A stretch of DNA of 64,000 bases from Spirochaetales bacterium Spiro_02 (GTDB taxonomy: Bacteria > Spirochaetota > Spirochaetia > Sphaerochaetales > Sphaerochaetaceae), in contig LVBD01000008.1 of NCBI GenBank assembly GCA_001604275.1, positions 28,007-92,006 of the forward strand, written 5' to 3'. Of the stretch, positions 41,558 through 50,571 are shown piece after piece. The notes under the pieces were generated by a model. It saw nothing but the letters and a program-made list of their open reading frames with translations, made no database searches and had not been told where the DNA came from. Numbering within the stretch: position 1 is the first letter of the stretch; each line of letters opens with the position of its first letter. The translations under genes were made by a program, and so were the position numbers.

Positions 41558-42424
41558 ATGTCGCGTATCAAGGATGACAATAGCGTCGGCACGAGAATCG
41601 GGATGGCGGTGACATACATCGTGCTGGGGATTTTCACAGTACTGGCCATCTATCCGCTGATCTGGCTGCTGATCAACTCGTTCAAGACCACCCAGGAGTT
41701 CCAGCTCAACAAGCTCGGGCTGCCCGGTTCCGTAGAAGGGTACGAATGGACGTTCGTCAACTATAAGGATGCCTGGGTCCGCGGCAAGTTCCCGATCCTG
41801 ATCCTCAATAGCGTCATCTACACGGCGGTGACTACCGTTGTGGTGATCCTGTTTTCGTTCATGGGTAGCTTCGCCTTCGCCAAGATCAGGAACAGGGCGA
41901 CCCCTGCGATCCATGGTTCGTTCGTGATCGGATTGCTGCTGACGCTCCAGTCGATCATGGTGCCGCTGTATCTGATGGTCAACTGGGTGGGGCTGTACAA
42001 TACTCGTCTCGGCGTGTTGATCCCGTACATCGGCATCGGCATGCCGATGGGCATCTACCTTGGGACCGAGTATATCAAGAGCATCCCTGATGCGCTGGTG
42101 GAGAGCGCCCGGATCGACGGCGCCACGTACTTGAGGATATTCCGTAGCATCATCGCTCCCATGGCGGCTCCCGTGGCCACCACGCTGGCGATCCTGACTG
42201 TGACCGGCACCTGGAACGAGTTCATGCTGATCAACATCCTCACTTCGACGGACAATATCAAGTCTCTGCCGGTTGGAGTGCAGAAGTTCGCGGGGGCTCT
42301 GGCGACCGATTATGGCAAGCAGTTTGCGGCTCTGGTGATCGGACTCATTCCGATGCTTGCGTTCTATCTTGTATTTAGGAAAGAAATTACAAAGGGGGTC
42401 GCTGCAGGGGCTGTCAAAGGCTGA
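41558..42424 (+). CDS. Sugar ABC transporter permease (MalG-like)
   Basis: 288 residues with six helices. YPLIWLLINSFKTTQEF is the usual first periplasmic edge, and LVESARIDGATYLRIFRSII the EAA loop. It begins 1 nt after the partner permease, with GGGGGGAGGG before the ATG. Together they form the membrane channel of a CUT1-type sugar importer. Confidence 0.9.
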   Translation: MSRIKDDNSVGTRIGMAVTYIVLGIFTVLAIYPLIWLLINSFKTTQEFQLNKLGLPGSVEGYEWTFVNYKDAWVRGKFPILILNSVIYTAVTTVVVILFSFMGSFAFAKIRNRATPAIHGSFVIGLLLTLQSIMVPLYLMVNWVGLYNTRLGVLIPYIGIGMPMGIYLGTEYIKSIPDALVESARIDGATYLRIFRSIIAPMAAPVATTLAILTVTGTWNEFMLINILTSTDNIKSLPVGVQKFAGALATDYGKQFAALVIGLIPMLAFYLVFRKEITKGVAAGAVKG

Positions 42425-42587
42425 GGTTCGTCCGCCTGAGAGTCGGCCTGTATTGAGCCGGAGCTCGGGCGCATTGACGACGGCTTGCCCGAGCGGGCTA
42501 TTCTGCTTTCCGCCGATCGGTTCGCCGACGACGCGGGAGCGGGCATCGACTGATTCAAACCAAAGATTCAAACAGAGAAAAAAAAGT

Positions 42588-42616
42588 TTGACAGGTTGAT
42601 GTATGCGTGCTAGCAT
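42588..42616 (+). promoter_or_regulatory. Promoter of the sugar-binding-protein gene
   Basis: TTGACA (42588-42593), 17 nt and TAGCAT (42611-42616). It is homologous base for base to the ROK promoter over much of its length, including the ATGCGTG in the spacer. The upstream part of this gap, 42425-42587, shows only short GC-rich hairpins and no gene. Confidence 0.7.
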
Positions 42617-42619
42617 TGG

Positions 42620-42640
42620 TTTGTACAAAGTATGAACTAA
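42620..42640. promoter_or_regulatory. Operator-like TTTGTACAAA with GTATGAACTAA
   Basis: TTTGTACAAA (42620-42629) is a perfect 10-bp palindrome directly after the -10 box. It corresponds to TTTGTACAGA in the ROK promoter. GTATGAACTAA (42630-42640) recurs as GTACGAACTAA (52041-52051) before the chitobiose phosphorylase gene. Confidence 0.5.
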
Positions 42641-42770
42641 TTGATCGAGGGTGGATGTTTCATAAGTCCTTCTGTCTGGAAACGGGGAGGGGGAAGTCGA
42701 TTCGAACCACTGCATGCGGGTCCGCATGCGACGGTAGATACTGTGTTTGGTAAGTCATTAGGAGGTAAAG

Positions 42771-44126
42771 ATGACTGGACTGAAGAAAATTTCCATCGTA
42801 GCGCTTGCGCTTCTTATGGTCGCCTCCCTGTCGTTCGCTCAGGGTGCGAAAGACCAGGCAGCTGCGTCCGGACAGACGGAACTGACTGTATTGTACTATA
42901 TCGATATGTCAGCGCCCAATAGCGCCGACGAGATCGAGAAGGTGTGGGACAGATTCTCCGCCGAGAATCCCGACATCAAGGTGATCCGCGAGGATCTCTT
43001 CAATGAACCGTTCCATCAGAAGACCGAGGCGTATGTCGCTTCCGGCAATCTTCCTGATGTCGTCTACATGTGGCCGGGCGGGCGTTCCACCAGCTTGCAG
43101 ACCACTCATTCCGTCAAGGATCTGATGCCCTTCTTGGAGAAGGACGGCTTGGTCGGTTCCTATGCTCCCGCCGCTCTCGCTCCGCAGGCCGCCGGCTACC
43201 TCGCCGAACTGCCCAACGGCATCACTTCCTCCCACATGATGTTCGCCAACACCAGGGTGCTGAAGGAAAACGGTCTTTCGATGCCCAAGACGATGAACGA
43301 TCTGATCGCGATGGTTCCCGTCCTGAAGTCGAAGGGTATCGAAGTCATCGGCATGGACAACATGGACAGCTGGGTAATGCAGTCCTGCTTGTTCTCTCTG
43401 GTAGTCGGGCGCATGGGGGGCGCTGACTGGTACGAAAGACTCGATGCCGGTCAGATCAACTTCGCCGATCCTTGGTTCGTCGATTCCTTGAAGGTCATCG
43501 ATACCCTGTACAAGGAAGGTGTCATCAACCGCAATACTCTGAATTCCGCATATGGCAACGGTCGCGGCAACTTCGCCGCGGGCAAGGCCGCCTTCTTCAT
43601 CGACGGCGACTGGGCGTGCGCGAACTTCCAGACCGACTCATCGACCGGAAAGGCGCTGATCTCTCCCGAGGCTCAGGCGAGCGATATCGAATTGGTCGTG
43701 TTCCCCGAGATTCCCGGTGAGGTCATCCACAACACCACCAGTGGCGTCGTCGGTACCGGTTTCGGCATGAGCGCCAGCATTCCTGCCGGTTCCGCCAAGG
43801 AAGAGGCCGCCTGGAGACTGATCAAGTACTTGCAGGGCACCTATGTACAGACCTATCGTCTGACCGTCGGTTCCTCCTTCCCGTCGAACCTCAACGTCGA
43901 TGTCGAAAAGGTTATCAAGGACAACAACCTCGAACCGCTGGTAGGCAAGCGCGCTGCGTTCTATCAGCAGTATGGCACCACCCCCGTCATCGACGGCGTG
44001 CTGCACTCCGATGTGTTCAACGTGATCAACACCGGCTTGCAGGAAATCGGTCTTGGTTCCAAGACTCCTGCTCAGGTCGCTGCCGACGTGCAGAAGGCTT
44101 GGGTGGCGTTCAAGGCCGGCAACTGA
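42771..44126 (+). CDS. Sugar ABC transporter substrate-binding protein
   Basis: 451 residues. The signal peptide KKISIVALALLMVASLSFA precedes mature QGAKDQAA. The rest is a family-1 extracellular solute-binding protein (FSAENPDIKVIREDLFNEPF, YVASGNLPDVVYMWPGG, NGRGNFAAGKAAFFIDGDWA). It captures an oligosaccharide for the permeases just upstream. Unusually it comes after the permeases and has its own strong promoter and terminator, giving excess binding protein. TAGGAGGT precedes the ATG. Its ligand is unknown; the GH20 and chitobiose phosphorylase nearby suggest chitooligosaccharides. Confidence 0.92.
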   Translation: MTGLKKISIVALALLMVASLSFAQGAKDQAAASGQTELTVLYYIDMSAPNSADEIEKVWDRFSAENPDIKVIREDLFNEPFHQKTEAYVASGNLPDVVYMWPGGRSTSLQTTHSVKDLMPFLEKDGLVGSYAPAALAPQAAGYLAELPNGITSSHMMFANTRVLKENGLSMPKTMNDLIAMVPVLKSKGIEVIGMDNMDSWVMQSCLFSLVVGRMGGADWYERLDAGQINFADPWFVDSLKVIDTLYKEGVINRNTLNSAYGNGRGNFAAGKAAFFIDGDWACANFQTDSSTGKALISPEAQASDIELVVFPEIPGEVIHNTTSGVVGTGFGMSASIPAGSAKEEAAWRLIKYLQGTYVQTYRLTVGSSFPSNLNVDVEKVIKDNNLEPLVGKRAAFYQQYGTTPVIDGVLHSDVFNVINTGLQEIGLGSKTPAQVAADVQKAWVAFKAGN

Positions 44127-44185
44127 TTGTCCGTCTGATAGCTATTCCTGGCAGCTTTTTCTGTTTCATATAGCGCTCCTCTTCT

Positions 44186-44216
44186 GGACCCGATGCGTTG
44201 CGTCGGGTCCTTTTTT
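44186..44216 (+). terminator. Terminator of the sugar-binding-protein gene
   Basis: GGACCCGA and TCGGGTCC form a perfect 8-bp stem around a 9-nt loop, followed by TTTTTT (44211-44216). Confidence 0.9.
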
Positions 44217-44284
44217 AGGGCTCGGTATAAAAAAAGGCCCGAGTCTATTTGCAATATAGTCCTAGGTCATATTGGACGGCTAAC

Positions 44285-44434
44285 AGCAATGACCAAGCAA
44301 TCATGCAGCAATGACCAAGCAATCATGCAGCAATGACCAAGCAATCATGCAGCAATGACCGAGCAATCATGCAGCAATGACCGAGCAATCATGCAGCAAT
44401 GACCGAGCAATCATGCAGCAATGACCGAGCAAAG
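44285..44434. repeat. 22-bp tandem array (GCAATGACC family), locus B
   Basis: Six full units and one partial unit of two 11-mers: AGCAATGACCR then AGCAATCATGC. The first three units have A at the variable base, the last four G. The array ends 1 nt before the stop codon of the minus-strand oxidoreductase gene. Spacers are absent, so it is not a CRISPR array. Confidence 0.9.
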
Positions 44435-44435
44435 T

Positions 44436-45050
44436 CTAGGATAGGAGACGTTCGGCGCAGGCGCGAGCTTCGGTGATGGCCTGTTCGAGAATCGCCTGCG
44501 GATCGTTGCCTGCGATATCCAGCCCGCCTGCGGCGATGAACGTGCAGGTAGGAATACCGAACATCTTCGCCATCGCCCGTATCGTCGGAGATGCCATCTC
44601 CATCTCATCCGGTTCTCCCGATGGACGGTACTCGTCTCCCCTGGTCGTGATGTAGACAAGATCGGTTGCCTTGCATAGCCCGATCTGACCTTCGGCCGTA
44701 TAGCCGAACGTAATGTCCTGTGCGCAGACATGCTCGAAGTAGAGCTTGAGCATCGATGGGAACGAACAGTCCCAGAACGGGGCGGCGATCACGATCGTAT
44801 CGGCGGCGGCGAACCTGCGGGCCAGGGCGAACATAGGAATGTCGAATTCCTTTCGCTTGATATGGGCGATGCGTTCGTCCACTTCCTTCAGCCGATAGGG
44901 GCGCAAGTCCATGTCCCGCAGGATCGTTCGATCGATCTGCGTTCCAGGATGAGTCTTGGAATACGCATCGAGGAACGCCTCTCCCAAAGTAGCCGTCCTG
45001 GATGCCGGAGCGGGGCGTGTGCAGCTGTCTATATAAAGCAAAGAATCCAT
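44436..45050 (-). CDS. FMN-dependent NAD(P)H oxidoreductase (azoreductase/NQO family)
   Basis: 204 residues with a flavodoxin-like fold. LLYIDSCTRPAPASRTATLG is the FMN phosphate-binding start, IVIAAPFWDCSFPSMLKLYF the family block (A-P-x-W-x-x-x-x-P), and LVYITTRGDEYRPSG the next strand and loop. It likely reduces quinones or azo compounds with NAD(P)H. AAAGGA precedes the ATG. It is flanked on its 3' side by tandem array B. Confidence 0.85.
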   Translation of the reverse strand: MDSLLYIDSCTRPAPASRTATLGEAFLDAYSKTHPGTQIDRTILRDMDLRPYRLKEVDERIAHIKRKEFDIPMFALARRFAAADTIVIAAPFWDCSFPSMLKLYFEHVCAQDITFGYTAEGQIGLCKATDLVYITTRGDEYRPSGEPDEMEMASPTIRAMAKMFGIPTCTFIAAGGLDIAGNDPQAILEQAITEARACAERLLS

Positions 45051-45117
45051 ATCATCATCCTTTTCGTTGCGAAGTATCGCGGCGTCGTAGCGTCAACGCC
45101 ACGGCGGCGGTCGTGTC

Positions 45118-45127
45118 GAGTCATTGC
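45118..45127. repeat. Single GCAATGACTC unit
   Basis: GAGTCATTGC is the reverse complement of the GCAATGACTC unit in array A. It occurs once, in the 105-bp gap between the oxidoreductase and the GH2 gene. Confidence 0.4.
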
Positions 45128-45155
45128 ACCGGAAGGCGGAGGATTCGTCCGGCGA

Positions 45156-47648
45156 CTAACGTCCGCTGCTGTAGAGGTCGAAGACCTTGAGGCTCTGCCT
45201 GAACCGTTCGAGAGAGCAGGCTTCGCGAAGCTTGAACAGCACCTGTTTTTGCGCAGTCGGCCTGATGTCGAAGCAGTTGTCGCTGAACCGTCCCTTGATA
45301 TCGCCGGCGTCGAGCGATACCCAGAAGGCAGGAGCCTTGCAGCCGATCGTCACGGAAAAACCACCCTGAGCTTCGGCGACCTGGATATCGAACGCAGGCG
45401 GAAGCAGCGGACAGTGCTTGGGGAGATCGAGGAACAGCGTGTTCTCGACATACCGGTCCGTCGTGCGGAGCTTGAGATAGATGAACGCCTCGTTCGCGGG
45501 AACCCCGACGTCTTTTGCAGCGATCGTGCAGACATGGACGGACGAGGCCGGAGGAATCGACAGATGATGGACCTGCTTGGGCAGCTTGTCGCCGTTGAAC
45601 CGGCTGGACTTGATCGACAGCTTCGCATCGTCGTACCGCTGCTGCGTGTCGTTGACAATGAAGACCTCGATCGTTTCCCCCCGTTTGTAGGCGACCGGCA
45701 TCAACGGATTGAAGAATCGACGGGCGGCATAATGGAGGAGCTTCCATTTGCCCGTGTAGTCGATCGACGACCAGGAGGCGACCGGCCAGTTGTCGTCCAG
45801 TTGCCAGTACAGAGCGCCCATGCAGTATGGGCGAAGCGTCCGCCAGTATTCGATGGCGGTCTTCATCGCCAGCGCCTGCTGTACCTGGGAGAGATAGAGC
45901 ATCTGTTCGAACGAAGTGGGGAACCGGAAATATCTTGTGAAGTTCTCGATAATGATCGAATTTCCCCGATCGTTCTTCTGATGATGTTCCATCACCGGGC
46001 TGGTCAGGTTCAGCTGTCCGTCAGGAGCATAGGTCTCCACGGTTGACAGCGAAGGGAACGACTGGTAGCCGAATTCGCTGACGAACCGGGGCTTGATGTC
46101 GTAGTAGGCCTCGAACGGCTTGCCTTCGTGCCAGACCGACCAGTAGTGCATGTCGCCGCGACCGTCTGTATGCCAGTTGTCCGAGAAATCGTTCGGTCCA
46201 GCCGACGGGCTGCTCGGCCACCAGGTCCGGTTCGGATCGAGCTGGCGGACGATCGTGCCTACGACACCTTCGTTCAACCGGTCGTAGTCGACCACATAGC
46301 GGTCGCGGTTGTTCCGGGATTCTTCATACCAGGTGATCGCGCCGAGATCCTCGTTGTTGCCGCACCACAGCGCCAGCGACGGATGATCATGGAGACGTCG
46401 CACCTGATAGGCGATCTCCTGCGACACGTTGTCAAGGAATGCGGGATCGGCGGGGTACATCGAGCAACTGAACATGCAGTCCTGCCAGACGAGCAATCCC
46501 TTCTCGTCGCACAAGTCGTAGAACCAATCCTTTTCGTACAGGCCGCCGCCCCAGACGCGGAGCATGTTCATGTTCGCATCGACGCAGTCCTGCAGCAGCT
46601 GGTTGTAGCGGCTTCGCTCCAGCCGGGAGGGAAGCGCGTCGAACGGAATCCAGTTGGAGCCTTTTGCGAAGATATCCCTGCCGTTGACGCAGAACGTCAT
46701 CGACTTGCCGCCGGCATCGTCCTCGTCCGTCTTGACTGTGAGCGTACGAAATCCGATCCGCCGTTCCACTGTCTGGTCGCCGACGGTCACTGTCATGGGA
46801 TAGAGATGCTGCTTGCCTTCGCCGGCGGGCCACCAAGGTTCGACGTTCTTGCAGACGCATCCGATGGATATTTCGTTCATTCCGGTTTTCAGTTTGGCGA
46901 CCTTGCTTCCGACGCCGTCCTGCAAGGAGATCTCACACGGTATGGTGCCGGCTTTCCATGCTTCGTAGCGTATCGTAGCCTGGACAGACCAGCCGCCGTC
47001 GGCCTGCCGAAGCGTGTCGGTCGTAACGCTGTGGAGCCTTCCCGTTGGGAAAAATCCGATCTCGATCCGGTCGTAGATCCCCATGGCGAGGATGCACGGA
47101 CCCCAGTCCCATCCGCTGTGGCACTGGGTCTTGCGAATCAGGTTCCTGTGGGGAGAACTGATCGGATAGACGGAATATGGGATCGGGTAGGGAAGTCGCT
47201 CCGCTTGGGCAAGCGCCGCCCGTTCTGGGCTGGCGAAGTGCAGTTCGATCGAGTTCGTTCCTTGCGTCAGGACGGACGATATGTCGAACGTCCATTCGCG
47301 GAACTGGTTGCAACACGAACCGACAGACTTTCCGTTGACCAACACATCGATGATGGTGTCGGCCATCGTCATCGTCAGAATCGCCTTGCCTCCGGAAAGC
47401 TGGGAATCGGACACTTCGAAGCTCCGGACCATCGTCCAGTCGGTCTTGCCGACCCATTGTATGTCGATTTCGCAGGTATCGTAGTAGGGATCGGGGATCA
47501 GCTGCTGCTCGAGCAGCGCCGAATGGATGTCGCCCGGTATCTTGCACGGAATCGACTGGTGCTGCAGAAAGTAGCGGGTCGATTGCGCGATTTCTTGCGG
47601 TTTCTGCGGGAAAAGTCTCCATTCTCCGGAGAGCTGGATGGTCTGCAT
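45156..47648 (-). CDS. Beta-mannosidase-like glycoside hydrolase (GH2)
   Basis: 830 residues. The N-terminal sugar-binding domain starts at GEWRLFPQKPQE, with IPCKIPGDIHSALLEQQLIP as in beta-mannosidases. The immunoglobulin-like domain and the barrel follow. LWCGNNEDLGA (about residue 430) holds the acid/base Glu and VSEFGYQSFPS (about 524) the nucleophile. GSNWIPFDALPSRLE is typical of the mannosidase branch. No signal peptide is seen, so it acts in the cytoplasm, releasing mannose from imported glycans. GGAAGGAG sets the start at 47648 rather than the longer frame. Confidence 0.9.
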   Translation of the reverse strand: MQTIQLSGEWRLFPQKPQEIAQSTRYFLQHQSIPCKIPGDIHSALLEQQLIPDPYYDTCEIDIQWVGKTDWTMVRSFEVSDSQLSGGKAILTMTMADTIIDVLVNGKSVGSCCNQFREWTFDISSVLTQGTNSIELHFASPERAALAQAERLPYPIPYSVYPISSPHRNLIRKTQCHSGWDWGPCILAMGIYDRIEIGFFPTGRLHSVTTDTLRQADGGWSVQATIRYEAWKAGTIPCEISLQDGVGSKVAKLKTGMNEISIGCVCKNVEPWWPAGEGKQHLYPMTVTVGDQTVERRIGFRTLTVKTDEDDAGGKSMTFCVNGRDIFAKGSNWIPFDALPSRLERSRYNQLLQDCVDANMNMLRVWGGGLYEKDWFYDLCDEKGLLVWQDCMFSCSMYPADPAFLDNVSQEIAYQVRRLHDHPSLALWCGNNEDLGAITWYEESRNNRDRYVVDYDRLNEGVVGTIVRQLDPNRTWWPSSPSAGPNDFSDNWHTDGRGDMHYWSVWHEGKPFEAYYDIKPRFVSEFGYQSFPSLSTVETYAPDGQLNLTSPVMEHHQKNDRGNSIIIENFTRYFRFPTSFEQMLYLSQVQQALAMKTAIEYWRTLRPYCMGALYWQLDDNWPVASWSSIDYTGKWKLLHYAARRFFNPLMPVAYKRGETIEVFIVNDTQQRYDDAKLSIKSSRFNGDKLPKQVHHLSIPPASSVHVCTIAAKDVGVPANEAFIYLKLRTTDRYVENTLFLDLPKHCPLLPPAFDIQVAEAQGGFSVTIGCKAPAFWVSLDAGDIKGRFSDNCFDIRPTAQKQVLFKLREACSLERFRQSLKVFDLYSSGR

Positions 47649-47775
47649 CGTATGCTCCTTCCGATTCGTCCTTCCGTATGGACGAAGTCGACGAGGCTGT
47701 ATCGTATGGTCTGGGAACGAACGCATCGGTCTGCGTCCCGTTCCTCATGTCCGTTCTATCTGAACAAGCCCTGCC

Positions 47776-47784
47776 AGTATAGCA
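47776..47784 (-). promoter_or_regulatory. Extended -10 promoter of the beta-mannosidase gene
   Basis: On the minus strand TGCTATACT, an extended -10 box about 128 nt before the start. The -35 region is weak. On the plus strand the XRE gene has a weaker TTCGCA-16-TATCAT near 47930-47952. Otherwise 47649-47975 holds only a short inverted pair CTGAC/GTCAG and no gene. Confidence 0.4.
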
Positions 47785-47975
47785 TGTACTGATGAAAAAT
47801 GGAGTAGGAAACAGGAATAAAAACGGACGGGGACTATCCGGCAGTTCCAGATCCCGGTCTGGAAAGAAAGTCCTGGAAGCGGAGTCCGGCAACTCAAGCT
47901 GACATCGGATGTCGTCGTCAGTTGGTTTCGCAACACGTTCTGGCGTGATATCATCCATGCAAAGGTGTGAAAAAT

Positions 47976-48440
47976 ATGAGAAATTCGAATGATGCGATCG
48001 CAAAGAACCTGCGCCAGCTCCGTTCGGCGTCGCGGCTATCCCAGGAGGAAGTGGCGGAACGGATCGGTGTTTCCCGTCAGGCTGTGGCGAAGTGGGAGGG
48101 TGGGGAGTCTGTTCCCGATATTTTCAACTGCGAAGCGTTGGCCGACTTGTTCGATGTGGATCTCAACGCGCTGGTGCGCCATGATCCTGATGCCGAAGGG
48201 GTTCCGATCGGACCCAAGGACAAACATATCTTCGGAACGGTCACCGTTGGAGATCGAGGGCAGATCGTGTTGCCGAAGAAGGCGCGGGACATGTTGGGGT
48301 TTCAGCCTGGAAGCACGCTTGTCGTGCTGGGCGACACTTCCTTAGTTTCTCCGGGGCTCGCCCTCATGGACAGCAAACGTTTCCTTCAGGTCGCGGGACA
48401 GCTTGCCCAGGGCGTGCTGGCGCAGGAGGAACATACGTGA
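47976..48440 (+). CDS. XRE-type HTH fused to an AbrB-like domain
   Basis: 154 residues. The N-terminal Cro/C1 helix-turn-helix is IAKNLRQLRSASRLSQEEVA plus GVSRQAVAKWEGGESVPDI (about 5-60). A SpoVT/AbrB swapped-hairpin follows (about 85-130: GTVTVGDRGQIVLPKKARDM then PGSTLVVLGD). The fusion pairs two DNA-binding modules. It leads an operon with an ABC-2 exporter and probably regulates it. The ATG at 47976 has AAAGGTG 8 nt upstream; the in-frame GTG at 47967 overlaps that site. Confidence 0.88.
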   Translation: MRNSNDAIAKNLRQLRSASRLSQEEVAERIGVSRQAVAKWEGGESVPDIFNCEALADLFDVDLNALVRHDPDAEGVPIGPKDKHIFGTVTVGDRGQIVLPKKARDMLGFQPGSTLVVLGDTSLVSPGLALMDSKRFLQVAGQLAQGVLAQEEHT

Positions 48441-49195
48441 ATGTCCTGGAAGTCTCCGGATTGACGAAATCGTACCCTGCGTTCACGTTGCGGGATGTCG
48501 GTTTCACTGTGGGCGAAGGGCGGATCATGGGGCTCATCGGTGCGAACGGAGCAGGGAAGACGACAACGTTGAAATCCCTGCTCGATCTTGTCAGACCGGA
48601 AAGCGGGAGCGTCGAAATGTTCGGGCTGCCGTTTTTCGTCAACGAACGGCGATGCAAGCAGCATGTCGGGGTCGTGCTCGGCGAAATCGATTTCTACCGA
48701 TACAAGAAAGTGCGGGCGATCGCCGATGTCACGCGACGGTTCTATGATTCGTGGGACGAGACCGCGTACCGGAGGTATCTCCGGACATTTTCGATCGACC
48801 CTGACAAGCAGGTCAGGGAGCTTTCCTCCGGAATGAGGGTGAAATGCATGCTGGCCCTTGCCCTGTCCCATCATGCGAGGCTTCTGATCCTCGACGAACC
48901 TACCAGCGGGCTTGATCCGGTATCGCGCGACGACCTGACGACACTGTTCCGTCAGCTTGTCGAAGATGGCACGCGCAGCATTCTGTTCTCGACGCACATT
49001 ACCTCGGACTTGGACAAATGCGCCGACGACATCACCTATATCAAGGATGGAATGGTCGTTGAAAGCGCCGAGAAGCGCCGGTTCTTACGATCGTTCGACT
49101 TCCTCAAGGAAACGGACGATTCCGCGCCTCTGACTCTGGATGAGATCATGATCCGCATGGAAAGGAAACACTATGATATATCGGCTTCTGTATAA
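48437..49195 (+). CDS. ABC-2 type transporter ATP-binding protein
   Basis: 252 residues. Walker A is GANGAGKTTTLKSL, the signature VRELSSGMRVKCMLALAL, and Walker B with the following loop LLILDEPTSGLDP. H-loop: ILFSTHITSDLD. The DRFY-containing insert after the Q-loop (VVLGEIDFYRYKKVR) fits the small two-component exporters of the bacitracin or antimicrobial-response type. It starts with GTG overlapping the regulator stop by 4 nt, and overlaps the permease gene by 23 nt. Confidence 0.93.
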   Translation: MNVLEVSGLTKSYPAFTLRDVGFTVGEGRIMGLIGANGAGKTTTLKSLLDLVRPESGSVEMFGLPFFVNERRCKQHVGVVLGEIDFYRYKKVRAIADVTRRFYDSWDETAYRRYLRTFSIDPDKQVRELSSGMRVKCMLALALSHHARLLILDEPTSGLDPVSRDDLTTLFRQLVEDGTRSILFSTHITSDLDKCADDITYIKDGMVVESAEKRRFLRSFDFLKETDDSAPLTLDEIMIRMERKHYDISASV

Positions 49196-49817
49196 GGAAT
49201 TCCGGCTGGCGGCGCATCCGAACCTGTATGTCTTCATGTGTTTCGGCGCGTTGGTCATGATTCCCGCATATCCGTACGGGGTCGTGTTTCTGTTCGGCTG
49301 TCTCGGCCCCTACATCACGTTCCTATACGGGCGGGAGACGAACGATATCTTCTATTCCGTGCTGCTGCCGGTGGACAAGCGAGACGTGGTGAAGGGCAAG
49401 TGCCTGCTTGTGGCGACATCCCAGCTCGCTCAGTTGATTCTCTCGCTTCCGTTCGCATTCCTGCGGACGGTCATGCTACCGGAGGGCAACATCGTCGGCA
49501 TAGAGGCGAACGTCGCCTACTATGGATTCGGGTTGATGGTCTATGCCGTCTTCGATCTGGTGTTCCTGACCAGTTTCTTCAAAACTGCGTACAAGGTCGG
49601 CAGGGCGTTCGTTCTCGGCATGGTTCCCGCTTTGCTGATGATCATCGCCATGGAGACCGCCGTCCATTTTCCGTCCCTTGCATGGCTGGACGGTCTGGAG
49701 GCCTCCGATTTGTTCAGGCAGCTTCCAATCCTCGCTTTCGGTGCGGCGTCCTTCGCACTGTGTCTCCTGCTTGCCTGCAAGGTATCGGCCGAGCGGTTCG
49801 AATGCGTCGATCTCTAG
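49173..49817 (+). CDS. ABC-2 type transporter permease
   Basis: 214 residues with about six hydrophobic helices, starting LLYKEFRLAAHPNLYVFMC. DIFYSVLLPVDKRDVVKGKC resembles the cytosolic loop found in ABC-2 family proteins of the YtrB/EcsA-like exporters (L-P-x-x-K-x-x-x-V-x-G-K). It pairs with the preceding ATPase. The cargo is unknown; a role in lipid or peptide export or antibiotic response would be typical. Confidence 0.82.
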   Translation: MIYRLLYKEFRLAAHPNLYVFMCFGALVMIPAYPYGVVFLFGCLGPYITFLYGRETNDIFYSVLLPVDKRDVVKGKCLLVATSQLAQLILSLPFAFLRTVMLPEGNIVGIEANVAYYGFGLMVYAVFDLVFLTSFFKTAYKVGRAFVLGMVPALLMIIAMETAVHFPSLAWLDGLEASDLFRQLPILAFGAASFALCLLLACKVSAERFECVDL

Positions 49818-49846
49818 CGACTGCGGAACCTTGACGGTCGGATCGG

Positions 49847-50530
49847 TCATGCCTGTTTTGCATTGGCTTTCTGGAACGCTTCGAGACTTTTCTCCGTTCC
49901 CGCGACCACGAGCCGGTCCCCTTTGTGGAGCCGTGTGCCCGGGGTGATGTTCCCGTCCGCCTTTTCTCCATGTATCTGGGCGATGACGTTGATTCCGTAT
50001 CTTCCCCGTAGATCGCATTCCAGGATCGTCTTGCCGTCGAAGCCAGGGGCGACCTCCACTTCGATGATCGCGAAATCGTCGCACAGGGAGAGGAAGTCGA
50101 GCGTCATTCTGCTGGCCAGCGATTTGGCCAGCCGCAGACCCATTTCTTCTTCCGGATAGACCACTTGCGCCCCGATTTTTTCGAGAATCCTGCCGTGTTC
50201 TTCGCTGATCGCTTTGCTGATGACCCGAGGAACTCCGAGCTCTATGGCGTTGAGTGTCGCCAGCAGGTTGCTTTCCACGTCCTTGCCGATGCATACGATC
50301 ACCGTCGCGCATTCGGGGATGCCAGCTTCGCGCAACGTGTCGCGGCTGAGCGTGTCCACCTGATAGAGGTGGCTCACGGTATCTTTCAGCGGTTGAAGCT
50401 TTGTGTCGTCGTTGTCCATGGCGATGACTTCCTTGCCCGCCTTGACCAGTTCGGTCACGAGCGTGTAGCCGAAACGTCCGATTCCGATCACTCCGAAAAG
50501 GTTCTGGTCGGTGTATGTCGATTGTTTCAT
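49847..50530 (-). CDS. ktrA: Potassium uptake regulator, RCK/TrkA-like
   Basis: 227 residues. NLFGVIGIGRFGYTLVTELV with VIAMDNDD is the nucleotide-binding Rossmann fold of the RCK N-domain. The C-terminal TrkA-C domain (about 145-220, VAPGFDGKTILECDLRGRYG) follows. It gates the membrane protein encoded upstream by binding ATP/ADP or NAD. AGGAGGA precedes the ATG, 41 nt after ktrB. Confidence 0.93.
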   Translation of the reverse strand: MKQSTYTDQNLFGVIGIGRFGYTLVTELVKAGKEVIAMDNDDTKLQPLKDTVSHLYQVDTLSRDTLREAGIPECATVIVCIGKDVESNLLATLNAIELGVPRVISKAISEEHGRILEKIGAQVVYPEEEMGLRLAKSLASRMTLDFLSLCDDFAIIEVEVAPGFDGKTILECDLRGRYGINVIAQIHGEKADGNITPGTRLHKGDRLVVAGTEKSLEAFQKANAKQA

Positions 50531-50571
50531 TGCGTGTTTCCTCCTGCATCCATATGAACCACGGACCGGCG

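Noticed and set aside
44285..44434. CRISPR array
   Set aside because: The units are contiguous with no unique spacers, only 22 bp long, and no cas genes are in the window.
46128..47792. 554-residue plus-strand ORF opposite the beta-mannosidase gene
   Set aside because: The minus-strand GH2 protein has all its catalytic motifs; the plus frame is Arg/Val/Asp-rich shadow coding.
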